NCBI GenBank assembly: GCA_020698575.1
Contig: CM036251.1
Coordinates: forward strand, 6,465,788-6,529,787
DNA length: 64,000 nt
DNA from: Bostrychus sinensis
Taxonomy: Eukaryota > Chordata > Actinopteri > Gobiiformes > Eleotridae
Direction: 5' to 3'
Shown: in pieces, positions 30,873 to 43,045 of the stretch
Position numbering within the stretch: position 1 is the stretch's first letter
How the letters are laid out: every line of letters begins with the position of its first letter
The notes under the pieces: generated by a model
Told to the model about the DNA's origin: nothing
Database searches by the model: none
Seen by the model: the letters and a program-made list of their open reading frames with translations, nothing else
Position numbers and translations under genes: made by a program

Positions 30873-31581
30873 CCGTATTTTGGACTATAAATCGCACTAG
30901 CCAAAAAATACATAATGAAGAAGAAAAAAAACTATATAAATCACACATTTTTTTGGGGAGGGGGGGTTTATTTTACAAAATCCGACACCAAGAACAGACA
31001 TTTCATGTTGAAAGGCAAGTTATAGTAATAATAGAATAGAGAACAACAGGCTGAATAGGTGTGGTTTGCTAACGTAACACATTGATGGTTATTCAGCTAC
31101 ATGAAGCATAAACAACGAACTGAATAGGTGTCTCGTATGTTAATGTAATATATTAACAGTTATTCACATAACTATAGCATAAAGAACATAATATAACAAG
31201 TTCACCAAACTCACCATCTCACTCCTAATCACTAAATCCTTTAAATTCTTCATCCTCGGTGTCGCTTCTGAACAACTCCACCAACTCCGGAGGTAGACGA
31301 AGCGCCGCTTCCTCCTCTGCGTGGCTGTCGTCAGACTCAGCATCAGTTCCATTTCCAATTATTCCGCTCTTTCTCAGTTGTCTTTATAGCCTAAGTTGTT
31401 AGTGGTAATGTTTACATTTTAAATTGTCAGTGGTACAGGTGCAGCAGATGCTGGTACACAAGCCTAGAGCGCCCTCTAACCAACACCTGAAATATTTTAA
31501 TATATAAGTGACACCTGAGTATACGTCGCACCCCTAGCTAGACTATGGAAAAAAGTGCGACTTATAGTCTGGAAAATATGT
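30873..31581. mobile_element. pogo-like element, copy 2
   Basis: Starts CCGTATTTTGGACTATAA after TA (30871-30872) and ends ACTTATAGTCTGGAAAATATG before TTA. About 600 bp is nearly identical to 39166-39800. Carries a minus-strand transposase tail at 31225-31379. Confidence 0.75.
31225..31379 (-). pseudogene. pogo-like transposase C-terminus
   Basis: Reading minus from 31379: LRKSGIIGNGTDAESDD, then HAEEEAALRLPPELVELF, then RSDTEDEEFKGFSD and TAG at 31225. The first part resembles the (F)KKCGISNALDGTEDD motif that closes the DDE_1 domain of pogo-type transposases, and the last part is the acidic FxGF tail. The frame is open for about 50 codons only. A different-frame 64-residue ORF over the same bases (31164-31358) is a shadow. 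Confidence 0.65.
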
Positions 31582-32617
31582 TAAATAATTCTAGTGTTGA
31601 ATGAGGTCATTGTTTAGATCCAGGAGTGTTTTAAGGCGTTCTGTAGCAGTCTGAGAAACTTACTTCTCTCATTTGTTTTATGCTGCCGCCCAATTGGCCA
31701 GGTCTCTTCTGTAAAAGAGAGCTTCAATCTCCGCGGGACTAACCTGGGCAAATAAAGGATAAATTCAATAAAATTCACTAAAAGAAGAAATGATTAGTTT
31801 CAGTAGATTCTTCGCCGCTGTGAGATATGAGGGATGGACTGCAAAAATTGAAATATATGTCTGAGAAGTTGATAAGGCTTGTAAAATCTAAAATCCGAAG
31901 CAACTGTCAAACACATTTTGGCAGAGCGAACTCTTCTGTCTTTTACACAGTTTGAGGGTGAAACTGAGGTTAAATATACAAACTAATACAACGTCAGGAT
32001 CATATTGTGTGTTGGTGTTGTTGATGCTCTGAATCCTCCATGTCCTGCCCTTTTGACTTCTCTCTTTTTCATTTTATTGCTCAAGGCTCCTCAAGATTTT
32101 CCAGTCCTTTGAAAAGAAGAGAAACTTTTGAAGTGCCAGTCAGCGGTACACACTGCAGCTCTGTTCTTCACAGAGCGATTCTGTCAGAGCCTCTCGGCGA
32201 CTCTGCAGGCGTCTGTACTGGAGCTCAGAAATCCTCGCCGAGATAATTCAGCGTTAAGTTTCTAAGAGTCCTTTAAAAGAAGGGGACAGAAAATGTGAAA
32301 GCATAGAGAACACATACTTGGATAAATTACCACAAATGATTAAGAGCAAGATTAAAATGGGTTAAAATCGTAAGTTTTGAGAAAAAATAAATACACAGTT
32401 GACAGACGTGTTTGTGTTTTGTTAGATATTTGAATAGCCATTATTTTTTTCCCATTAGAAAATGAGTTTTGGTAGTTTGGAGAAGCAGACAGGAGCAAAG
32501 GCACAGGGGCTAAACAAAGATTAAAATATGTGCTGCTGTAATTTGGGGTCAGTCAAAAATATTTATTAAACTTTAAATACTGCAATGTCCATTTAAATGT
32601 GTGAGCGATGTGAGACA
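31582..32617. other. Unassigned stretch
   Basis: No gene or named repeat recognised. The 68-codon frame at 32040-32246 has no recognised domain. Confidence 0.35.
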
Positions 32618-32621
32618 TTAA

Positions 32622-32840
32622 AGGAAAAGTCAGTAACTTCTTTATTTTACCTTTTATTTTTTTTAGAGTTCGTGTGATGGTTAAATGAGTTTTTGTGGGG
32701 TGAGTGGAGGGTCCGGCTTCTCCCTCTGGCATTTTTCATCATGGCAGAGAAAACTTATGACGGAGCTTTACTTCAAAACGTAGGGGGCGTTCCATAGAAG
32801 AAAAACTGCAAAAAAACAAGAAAAGTTACTGAGTTTCTCT
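32622..32840. mobile_element. Family F TTAA-target MITE, short copy
   Basis: 219 bp. Left end AGGAAAAGTCAGTAAC after TTAA (32618-32621), right end GTTACTGAGTTTCTCT before TTAC (32841-32844). The inverted ends match those of 53668-54113. Confidence 0.8.
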
Positions 32841-32844
32841 TTAC

Positions 32845-33357
32845 CTTACAACCAGAAAGACAATTATCTTGATTGTATGAAAGTTAGCCTGCGGTAATGT
32901 GTTTTGGGAGGTTTGAGCTATTCTGCTTAAAGAGTTTTTGAGAACATAAAAAAAAAATGTCTCCTCCTCTCCTCTCCTCTTATATATTTGTGTTTTATTT
33001 TTATTTAATACTGTTTTGTGGTGTGAGGAGTTGGAGCCAGTTCCTCCTCTGTCAAAAACACTTTACAACGAAGCCCAGATGAAGTCTCAGAGTCTAATTT
33101 TTCCAGAGATGACCTCTGTTGTGCTGCTGCTGACAGAATAATTTGTTTTCCGCAAATATAAGGGACATAATCTGCGGGCAGTGCATCTTTTTCTTGGATT
33201 TGAGGAAAGCTGACACATGTTTATGTTTCTTCATACATGGTTCCACTGTGACATGAAGCATCAGTCTTGTCCTGGAAATTGTATTTGGTCTGAAGAAATA
33301 GAGGCATGTTATTATTTCTGCTCGTGGAATACGACACAGCAGTGAACCAGATCTTTC
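32845..33357. other. Unassigned stretch
   Basis: A CTCCTCTCCTCTCC run lies at about 32960-32980. Nothing else recognised. Confidence 0.35.
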
Positions 33358-33660
33358 TCCTATTCATTCTTCTTCTTGTCGTGTCCTCAGCAACTATGGG
33401 CCTGAGGCGGGATACATCCTGGAAAGTGGCCATTTAGTCCCAGGGCTGACGCAGAGACACAGTCAGGCAACATTTCACTCTCACATTCATTCACCACTTT
33501 ATTTAGAGTCACTAATTCTCCTAACACAAACCTTTTGGGAGGGAGAACCCACAGTAACACAGAGAGAACATGCAGAGTCCATTCAGGGACAGTGTCTGAC
33601 CTGAGAATCTAACTCACAACCTCCTTGCTGAGAGCCAGAAGCTGCAACAACTTTGCTACA
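33358..33660 (-). repeat. SINE-like teleost repeat, long inverted copy
   Basis: CAGCAACTATGGGCCTGAGG, CACTCTCACATTCATTCACC, GTCACTAATTCTCCTAACAC, AGAACATGCAGAG and CTCACAACCTCCTTGCTGAG give, inverted, the whole body of the tRNA-headed repeat from tail to head. Confidence 0.7.
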
Positions 33661-34219
33661 TATGCATCTCTTTTTGCATCACTAAAACCATTACAGAATC
33701 AGGAAAAGTGCTGGTTCATTTTGCAAAGAACATTCTCACAACTTGTTTGTCTAATACTTTTCTATGTGAAGGTGTCATATCTCACCCTCTCCAGTGCATT
33801 AAGAGGTGTTTCCTCGCTCTGCCATTCAAACTATGAGCTTGTATATCAGACTTGCTGAGAGTTTAAAATTGAATAATTCATTAAAAGATGCATAATATCA
33901 CAAAATCAGATTTGTCCTCATTTTTCTGAATAAAGATGGCAACAAATGGATGTTTCTGCAGGTTTCTGTGAACAATGAAAGGTGAATCAATTTACAAAAA
34001 TATGCAAAAAGAAAAAAAAAAAAAATCTAAATTAGAAGCCCAAAGACGTTTGCAATACTTGGTCATGTGTCGCAAAGACCTGGACTCAAACACAAAGATC
34101 TTCTAGCTCAGGGGTAAAGGCTTTTTCTCAAAATGATAACCTCGTCATAGAGAGTTGTTTCCCATTGCGCTGCTTGAAACCAGCCTATCACTTCCGTTCA
34201 TCTGCAGCGTGTCCTACAA
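33661..34219. other. Unassigned stretch
   Basis: A short A-run lies near 34012-34025. No gene recognised. Confidence 0.35.
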
Positions 34220-34610
34220 AAGCAAAAGATATCTCCTATCAGAAAGAACCAAGATGATGCAGAGCAAACTTTATAACGTCTCTGACCTGATCAACAGTGT
34301 TTCGTGCTTTCCTCCGTCACCTGTTTGTTCTGCTGAAGTCCTCATTGTTCAGTCCTCTGTGTGACTTTTTTCTTTATCTTCTTTCCATTTTGACAACAGT
34401 AAAGTCCTTTTGACATCTGATGCAACAACAACGTTCAAACAAACTGACTTTTTCCACAACTCTTTGTACAGCTGCTGTTCCTGATCAGAAAGAAGTACGG
34501 AGCTGTTCATAATGCAGCGCATACTGATGTTTTAACAGTTGTTCGTACGCGTATCTACTGCGCTGCAATGCTGACATCTTTTAATTTCTCTGATTGGTTT
34601 ATGATATGTC
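34220..34610 (+). repeat. Dispersed repeat, family D copy
   Basis: GTCTCTGACCTGATCAACAG, TTCTGCTGAAGTCCTCATTG, CAAACTGACTTTTTCC and TTTAATTTCTCTGATTGG place it in family D, inverted relative to 28006-28445. Confidence 0.65.
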
Positions 34611-36019
34611 TGTAAGTCCCAACCCCTGCAAATCAAAATCAAGCAAAGAGACTAACTTTTTAGGCTTTTAAAATGGTACAAAATCTCTTAAAACGCTCCT
34701 GGATCTAAGCACTCTTCGTTTTTACACTTCATTAACATTTTTTATTTCTAAAAGTTTTTAGACAAGATGCTCTTTTTTACTATATTTATTTTTTTTACAG
34801 GCAGACAGCAGCAGGTTTTTGAGTTGTCCTTGCATTAGTTGAGAAGAGTATTGACCACATTCAGCAGTCTAAGGTCCTTCACAACTTCAGGATCAAACTT
34901 TTTATTGTTATTCAACAATAAAAAGCGGCGAGGACACAGATATTAAATGCACTGTTTGTCCTGTAAAGAGTTTTGACTTCACAGTTTCCCCAAATACGCT
35001 AATAAGTCATGTTTTTACTGTGGTCTAAATATTTCAGTAGCAGCCTGGGATAATACTGACATAATGATTTATAACTTGATGAGAAGTATACAACTCTGTA
35101 TCATGAATAATTATGAATCTGACAACATTACTAAATGATGAGTAAACAACATGGCCTTGAGCTCAGCTGTTGTAAACCTGCAGGGCCATAACTTTCTGCA
35201 ACATTATCACTCAAATGGCTGTCTCACATCAAATAAATGGTTTTATAAAACCTACTGTAGTGGAGTAACAGGACCTACTGGATTTTATGGACATTTTAAG
35301 GTCTAGTTTTATAGATAAGGTAAAAGCACCTTTTTCAGTTCAGTGTTGAAGTGTTCAGCGATGACTTAATGCATTTTTGCTTTTATCCTTTACCTCCAAA
35401 TTAAACCAACGAACTGAAACTGAAACTGTCATGTCAGCTGCGTATGTACTGCTTTCTCTTTTACTGAAAATTCACATTGGCAATGACTCAATCGCGGCAC
35501 AAGAATGACTCGCTGTGCCGTTCTGGGACTGAGTCTTGTTTTTTGAGCGGCTCAGCAACGATCCAACACAGCTACAGCAGGGAACCACAGGAAACATCCA
35601 CTGAGTGTCAAAATACACTTCTGCTATGCTATAAAGCTCACTAAAAGATAGCAGTAATGTAAATAATGTATATTGAAATAGTTAATCCTTTTGGTGAAGA
35701 AATTTACAACACCATAAAATCACATTTTACGAGGACAATGTAAAGAAGGAGGCCACAACTTTGGGTTTAGGCGGTGAGTATTCATCTAAACAGAGGAGAG
35801 ACAGACACAACAGCTCTGACGTCATTGTTATAAATTGATATTTTTGGCCTAAAAAACTCAGATGCTTCATCCTGCGATAGTTCTGTGTCATATACTGTAC
35901 AGACACATAAAGCAGCAGTCCTTTTTGTATTGCTGCCTCAGATTGGCTAAAACTTAGAAATCACTGTCTAAATATTCTCATTAAAACGCTTAAAAATTCA
36001 TTTATTTATAACAAGGATG
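34611..36019. other. Unassigned stretch
   Basis: No gene or named element recognised. A short duplicated GACTCAATCGCGGCAC / GACTCGCTGTGCC motif lies near 35488-35520. Confidence 0.35.
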
Positions 36020-36256
36020 GTGCATATTGTTGTATGATTTTAAAACTAGACTTAAAACATTCTTATTCTCACAAGCTTGTGGTTGATTTTAATCTTATTT
36101 TTATCTTGTTTTTAATTTTTGTAGTATTTTTAAAAACCCTGTGTTTTATTCTTTCCTAAAAATATTGCTGCGGAGTTTTTTTATGTATTCAATTTTTGCA
36201 CTTAAACACATTGAGTCCATGTGTGTCATATGAAATGTGCTATATAAATATTTTAT
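36020..36256 (+). mobile_element. LINE 3' tail (L2/Rex-like)
   Basis: TTTAAAACTAGACTTAAAACATTC (a decayed FKxxLKTFLF codon string), then an untranslated tail with ACACATTGAGTC and AAATGTGCTATATAAATA, as at LINE 3' ends elsewhere in this window. Confidence 0.5.
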
Positions 36257-37514
36257 CTTATGGACCAATATTACAACTTGTAAAATATGCCAGATTTAGC
36301 CAAGAGCATCTCTTTTCATGTGTAATCCTTGGACACATGCACAGAGGGCACCATGAAAAAAATAAAACATATAACATAAAACATATAAAAACACATATAT
36401 AACAATAAAACTAGAGGACTAAACATTAGATTAGCTGGTTTAAACAGCAGCAGCAGAGAGACAATCAAGTTATTAAAAGACACTTGAAATACTGAGAGAT
36501 ATTTAAACAGAGAAATATTTGTAAATACAAAGTAGTACAGCAGTATCATTTAACAGAGAAAGCAGCAGCAAGCAACAACATCAGGCCATTAGAAGCAAAT
36601 GAAAAGCAAAATTATCAGAATGATTAAGTACAAAATGCATGCATTAATTACAATATATAAACAGCTATAGTAAAACAGTGAAAACACAGGAGCATAAGCC
36701 TTAATTTAATCTAACTGAGAGAGAAGTTAGATTCACTGGAGTGAGAGGACGAACTGCTGCACAGTCAGGAAGTGATCCAAAAATCAATGGTGGTTTTAAT
36801 AAGCATAATATTCCTTTCATTAAACCAACTGCATTCATATGACCTCCTTAGGAAACTGTGGAGGTCTCATTTGCTTGACTCCACCAATCTGAACTTGCAT
36901 GCATGCCACTCAAGATTTTGTTGTTTTTGAATATAGCACTTTCTGTGTGTGGGCGCACAATGACACTACAATCTGAGATAAAAGCTCCTAACCTCCGCCC
37001 ACCAGTCCTTTATCTGAAATGATTTGTGGAAATCAATTTGGCTGTGCAGAATACTTGACACTGAGCACTTTAAAGAGAAACTATATTTATGCACTGTTTG
37101 TTTGGGCCAAGTCCCATTAGACTCACACAGATCATGCTGACCTTACCCATCAACGCGTGCACTGGCCATCCATTTGAACCAAAGTGACACTAAACGGTAA
37201 TGTGTTTCTGCCAGTAGCTGACCATTACCATGTTTAAACGTTTAATCTAGTTTCTCATTTGTATGTAGGGCGCCCAGAACAAGTCCCATTGAATCACAGC
37301 CATGAGAGCTCTTGTGTGATTGACCATTAAGGCAAAACAAAAGCGGGAGAGAAATAAAGTGGCTTGCTCTGACAGATAATTGACCATCAAACTGTTGTAA
37401 ATTATAAAAAAAGTTGACAAACTATACTTAGTGGATAGACTTAGAGACTAGGGGTTGGTATGTTTAAGGTAGTTGTGCAAATAGTGAAATAATTAGGGCT
37501 GACAGGCTCTGGTT
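36257..37514. other. Unassigned; possible conserved noncoding DNA
   Basis: 36835-37380 lacks repeat signatures, has balanced composition and several homeodomain-like TAATTG/ATTAGA words, plus a paired AAGTCCCATTagACTCA / AAGTCCCATTGAATCA motif (37110 and 37282). It may be a distal enhancer; this is only a guess from appearance. Confidence 0.25.
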
Positions 37515-37522
37515 GCCTAATC

Positions 37523-37824
37523 CAGCCATTCCCAAAGTCAAAACTGTCGCGGCCTCCTTAAACTTCTAAAAAGCCCACGCGGACCCCCATCTGTAAAACT
37601 TCCTTCTCTTCAAAGACTAAGTCATGTTTTTCTCCATAGATTTCTATAAAAACCTCACAAAAAACATTGACTGTTGGCTAAAAATTCTTAAAAACTCTTA
37701 TTTTTAAACAAGTATATAACTAATAAAGCAAGTAATTCATTTCAAACTCTTATTTTTATGTACTGTAAGTTTATTTTTATGTACTTAACTTAGACAGCCT
37801 TAGACCCCACTTTGGGAACCAATG
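37523..37824 (-). mobile_element. hAT element, uninterrupted relative of 25430
   Basis: 302 bp. Ends CAGCCATTCCCAAAG and CTTTGGGAACCAATG. Flanks GCCTAATC and GATTAATC match at 6 of 8 bases. Inverted, it aligns with 25430-26204 outside the nested palindrome. Confidence 0.8.
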
Positions 37825-37832
37825 GATTAATC

Positions 37833-39163
37833 AGTTGGTGAGGTCTTGGTCGACAAAAATGAATTGATTGATTAGTTGGATTTTATTTAAAGGTGCAATG
37901 AGCAGAAAATATTCTTTATATTTCATAAAAATGACCCACGTGTGCCATGATATGATATAAACATGATTAAAACAAATATTAGTTTTACTGACAATGGTGC
38001 AGTTATTAACAATTAAAAATATATTTTATATAATGCCCAAGTTGTTTTTGTTTACGTTTTTTGTTTTGGTTCTAAAACTGCATTGCCAATCGTCCAATCA
38101 GAAAAGAGATCATTGTTTTGATTTAGACTGCAGTACCTTTTGAAACCAGTACGAGCACTGCTGCTTACAGTACCTTTAAGACAACACAGATGATTTTAGA
38201 ACAGTATATTTTTTTCCAAATATTTATCACCTGATTAATTTGATGTCACTTGTTTGAGTAAGACTTCTTTGGATGATTTCGTACTGGGCATAACTTTGGT
38301 CGACTACAATCTTAGAAAAAAATGAAGCTGTGTGCGTAAATTTAACCAAGAAGACTGTGATTTCTTTTCCTGTCTACACTCTTCACCTGTCTAACACTGT
38401 CAGCCAATCTTTTGCCTCTAATCCATTCACCTTTCAAGCCTTTCACACAGTATATACATTTTCAGAGTTTTTGTTTGCATCAATCCAAACTCACCATTAA
38501 GATGTCACAGCATTGCCCTGTTACACTCCCCACAAAAACACAAGCGTTATCTATAAATCTTAAGCAATTTCTCGGCTGGTGTTCAGGTTTTTATCTCTTC
38601 TGAGAGGCCTATATAGCAGTACATCTGTACATTTACTGTGGTTCAAATGCTTATTTCAGTCAATTTCACCTTTAAATGCGCTGCCCAGATAAACATCTCG
38701 CTGTGTTGCATCGGGGGCAGAGCCACTCATCTGTTGAGAGGCGACACATCGATTCAAACTTGATCTTGTTATTTCTGATATTAACGCGTCGATGGCTGAT
38801 GCGCCCTTCACGCCAAAAAGCCTTGAAAATGAAAAAAAAAAGATATGTTTTTAATGTAACAACTCACATGAGAGAGGCACACATTGACAGGTGAAAAAAA
38901 CAACTTGCTTTTATCTATGACAGGCTTGTATTTTCAAATCTTTCTAAAGAATAATTATTCAGTATGAGAGGACAATGGCAGGCTTTGATTCAATGCCATT
39001 GCTGTGTTAAAGTTTGTTGTCAAGCTTTGTCTTTGTCAAAGTATTGGGGCATGATTACTCAGTACTATACTCAGATTATACTCACTGGACTGGAGGAGAG
39101 AGAACTGAACTCGCCCAATTCACACTGAATCCGTTCCATGTCCTGTATGACTTTAAAAACAAA
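37833..39163. other. Unassigned stretch
   Basis: No gene or named element recognised. Frames at 38412 and 38676 lack recognised domains. Confidence 0.35.
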
Positions 39164-39165
39164 TA

Positions 39166-39832
39166 CCGTATTTTCCGGACTAGAAGTCGCTCCGGAGTAT
39201 AAGTCGCACTAGCCACAAAAGGCATAATGAAGAAGAAAAAAACGTATATAAGTACCCCTGGACTATAAGTCACATTTTTGGGGGGAAATTTATTTTACAA
39301 AATCCGACACCAAGAACAGACATTTCATCTTGAAAGGCAAGTTATAGTAATAATAGAATAGAGAACAACAGGCTGAATAGGTGTGTGGTTTGCTAACGTA
39401 ACACATTGATGGTTATTCAGCTACATGAAGCATAAACAACGAACTGAATAGGTGTCTCGTATGTTAACGTAATATATTAACAGTTATTCACATAACTATA
39501 GCATAAAGAACATAATATAACAAGTTCACCAAACTCACCATCTCACTCCTAATCACTAAATCCTTTAAATTCTTCATCCTCGGTGTCGCTTCTGAACAAC
39601 TCCACCAACTCCGGAGGCAGACAAAGCGCCGCTTCCTCCTCTGCGTGGCTGTCGTCAGACTCAGCATCAGTTCCATTTCCAATTATTCCGCTCTTTCTCA
39701 GTTGTCTTTATAGCCTAAGTTGTTAGTGGTAATGTTTACATTTTAAATTGTCAGTGGTACAGGTGCAGCAGATGCTGGTGCACAAGCCTAGAGCGCCTTC
39801 TCGCGGCTGTCAGTGTGAAAATAAGGTGCGAC
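39166..39832. mobile_element. pogo-like element, copy 3
   Basis: Starts CCGTATTTTCCGGACTAG after TA (39164-39165). Nearly identical to copy 2 from about 39205 to 39800, including the minus-strand transposase tail (about 39549-39703, same FxGF ending). It diverges after GAGCGCC and lacks a clear right terminus. Confidence 0.7.
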
Positions 39833-41056
39833 TGAGTCCGCTTCAACATTCTCCAAACTTCAATTCAACACTACAGGTTAATATGTATCTGTCTGTGGCA
39901 TACTGGTCATATATTTCTGTTGTTTTTGTAGGTGTAGCTCGCTGGAGCTGCACAGATTTCGGTGGCAGGACAGCGGTGATGCAGTAATGATGAAGCGTCT
40001 TTGATAGAAGCATAGCAACCTCAAGAAACCTACATGAGATTGCAGTTTTCCAGTCGAGAACTTTAATGATTTAGTCCTATTAGAAGTTAAAACCCCTGAA
40101 AAGAGTGTACAGTCTCCAGTCAATAGTAAATTAGGAAGGTGACCGCTGAAGTTGAGAGAAAAGTGCCGAAGCCGTGAGACTTTTAGCCCTGATCCTTATG
40201 GCAGCTCCGTCGTTAGAAACACACAAGAGTCTCGTTAAAGTTTGATACGATCTCGAAGTCTCCATTTTCGGCTGTCACTCGGCGCAGGAGACAGAACGAG
40301 CCACAGAAAACTTAACAGCAGCCAGATTGGGAGCGTGATTAGATGTGACTCCTGTCCTTCTCATAGAGCTTTGATTCCTCTATTAATAGACAACGAGCCG
40401 CTCCGAATGAGAACCCGCTCTGACTAAAAGAAGAAGGACCTGCCACTCAGAGTCTAGACCTCCACAAGCAACGTTCAACACCGAGACATGAGATTTGACG
40501 AGCAGCCGTGTCGAAACGAGGCGTCTGATGTGATTATACAGTAATTACACAAAGACAAGATGTGCACAGCCTGAGTGGCAGCTCATCTGTTCTACCTGGT
40601 GTTTCTAATTAATAAAAATTACCTACAGCAGAGATAAGAAATGGTGTCAAGTGTGTGTGTTAGCTCAATGCTAGTAAAGGTGCAGTTCACGTTCCTGATT
40701 TCTGATATCAGGAGCTGACAGTAAACCACTTCAGGCTGCAGTTAATCCAGTGCAGGCTTTATCAAGATAGTGTTTTATTTTTTTAATAATTCTGGCAGAT
40801 CACTAAGGAAAAGTATGATTACACAACCCAGGTTTTTATTGCAACATCCAGAATGACTGAGAATCTTCACAGACATATCAGACTTTTGAATAAAATACTG
40901 ATTACTTTTTGGAGACAAAACAAAAAAACCTTAATGACAAAACATATGACTAATACTAGCAGCTTTAATGTGTAAAGTAGTGAGTTGTTGCCAGTAGGAC
41001 AAACAAAACAACCTCCTGCCAACATCTAATATGCTGCTTTTTGGGAGTGTTTAACG
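39833..41056. other. Unassigned stretch
   Basis: 40140-40600 is GC-richer than its surroundings and not repetitive to the eye. No coding domain, RNA or transposon end recognised. Confidence 0.3.
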
Positions 41057-41766
41057 CTGGGGACACACTACACGATTTTTTTTGCCTGATTTTATAATAA
41101 TTCACAGTTGCGCTGAGTCTTCACCAGTCAACACTAGTTACAGGGAATCGTAATCACCAGTCGGCCCTGAAATCCGTTAGTGTGTGATGTTAAAAGACTC
41201 GACAAATGTGTGCGGCGCAAAAACCTGGCCTGACCTCAGACCCAAGCAATCAAACCTGTTTGAATTTTAAAGCCGACTCTGGACGCACTCCTGTAGTGTG
41301 GGCTGATCCAACTGCACAGATCCAACTGGGAATTGAATTGAAAAACAGCTGATGGGACACAGGAAATAGCATCAGAGAACAAAGACGACGCAACAGGAAA
41401 CGGCAGGAAAATATAAGTGGAAATTTGAAGAAGAAGAAAACATAAACAACCATGGCAAACACGGAAGAAAGTTGAGCGCTACCCAAGCGAAACTGGATAC
41501 ATAGACGTTTTTTTCTTTTTCCTTTTTTTCCAAACAGATAGCTGCGCACACAACGGCAACAGCGACCCAGGTAGCGTCCATGTTTGTTTACCATTTAGTT
41601 CTCGCAAGTTCCCCGCTGCGTTTGGTTGACGTCAGTTGCAGTTACAGATCTTGTAGTGTGTGAGGCGCAGTCTTTCAGTCGTTAACTACTAAATCTGTCG
41701 TTAGTGTGTGCTCCTAGTCTTTTCAAAATCTGTAACGACTGAGAAAATCGTGTAGTGTGTCCCCAG
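41057..41766. mobile_element. Inverted-repeat DNA transposon (CTGGGGACACAC)
   Basis: 710 bp. Left end CTGGGGACACACTACACGAT and right end ATCGTGTAGTGTGTCCCCAG are exact inverse copies over 20 bases and continue as TTTT. Internal inverted words (TTAGTGTGTG, AACGACTGA) repeat near both ends. No target duplication is evident, so the superfamily is open. The minus-strand frames inside (41250-41594) show no recognised domain. Confidence 0.85.
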
Positions 41767-42439
41767 CAGTGGTCCATGTGCTTTTATTTCAAATTTAATC
41801 ATTAGTGTATCAATACTTTACTGAAGGAATCGATTTCCAAATGAGTAATGTGCAAGTGTCACTAACAAACGTGTGTGGACTGGGGGTGGGTAACTGATTG
41901 GGTTTTTTTGCTTAAAAGCTGCACTACCTGATTTTGTGACTGTAAAAGTGATGTGTCTAAAAAAATATAGAATTTGAATGATACACTCCCCTTTCCTAAT
42001 TCGTCTCCTTGTCACAGTCTCACACAAACCTGGAAGTGTGTCCACAGCCAGGAGCTATCACAATAACACAGCACAGATCTGGAGTTTGCTTGTAATTCTT
42101 TAAAATAAAAAATAAAAATACTGTGAATAAGCTATACATTTTGAAATAAAACAATAGCTCCTTCACATTATTCCCGATAGATTCTAGTTCTGGATAGATA
42201 AAGGAACAAAAACCCTTATAACACAGCCCACAGCTGACCTCAAAGTCTCATTTTTTCCTCAGATGACTTCTGTTATGCTGCACTAATAACTAAATAATTA
42301 TCTTTGCCAAAATTATCTTGAACTTACCTGTGTTTCTGAAAAAAAGAGCAGGTCATCTCTCCATGAAGTCTTCAGGACATTGCTTGACAAGTTCTTGTCT
42401 TCTGTAAGGAAAAGACCTCTCCATTTTTTTATTGATCAC
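41767..42439. other. Unassigned stretch
   Basis: No gene or named element recognised. Confidence 0.35.
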
Positions 42440-43045
42440 CTTTTAGTTGTTGTTCAGAGCGATGTCTTCCAACAAGTCGTCTCTTACGTTCTCCAGTGTG
42501 TCCTCAGTACCATCGTGTGGTAATGGCGGCAGATCATTGACAAAATATGAACTCTCGCAGTGGACCTCAGATCCTCAGGTGGACTGTTCCATAGACAGGG
42601 GCCTAAGTTTTGAAACGAAGCCTGAGTTTTAGTTCTGACTTTTGGAACAGTTAAAAGATTAGTACCTGAGGAGCTGAGAGTCTGAGAGGGCTCATATAGT
42701 AAAAGCAAATCTGATGAATAAGCTGGACTAAGACTATTAAGAGCTTTAAAAATCAATAAAAGTGTCTTAAAATCGATTGTGAAGCTCACAGGGAGCCAGT
42801 GCAGAGACTTCAGAATGTAGTAGTTGTAAGTGGTAAATATTTTTCTTAGGAAGACCAGAAAGGAAAGCATTACAATAATCGATTGAAAAGCATGAATTAG
42901 AGTCTCTGCACTGGCTTGAGAGAGAAAAGGTCTCACTCTGGCAATGTTTTTCAGATGATAAAAAACAGTTTTAGTGACAGACCTACCGTGTGGTTTAAAG
43001 CTAAGCTCACTATCAAATATGACACCCAGACTTTTTCACTTACTC
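42440..43045 (-). pseudogene. L2-like LINE, C-terminal ORF2 pseudogene
   Basis: The minus strand reads, in order, ELSFKPHGRS, VFYHLKNIARVRPFLSQ, ETLIHAF, then after a deletion LKSLHWLPVSFTIDFKTLL, FKALNSLSPAYSSDLLLLYE, LLTVPKVRTKT and LWNSPPEDLRS. This is the region after the reverse transcriptase in fish L2-type LINEs. Compared with that order, the segment normally encoding SRLDYCNALLxGLP...LQLVQNAAARVLT is largely lost. One open run of 150 codons (42484-42936) survives. Retrotransposon relic, not a host gene. Confidence 0.85.

Noticed and set aside
31164..31358. 64-residue minus-strand ORF repeated at 39488-39682 as a conserved small protein
   Set aside because: It is a different-frame shadow of the pogo-like transposase tail; identity reflects similarity of the two transposon copies.
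41250..41594. Overlapping minus-strand frames (114 and 69 codons) as a transposase
   Set aside because: They lie inside the inverted-repeat transposon but show no recognisable catalytic motif; hydrophobic runs come from T-rich sequence.
42484..42936. 150-codon minus-strand frame as a host gene
   Set aside because: Matches the C-terminal region of L2-type LINE ORF2; truncated with an internal deletion.
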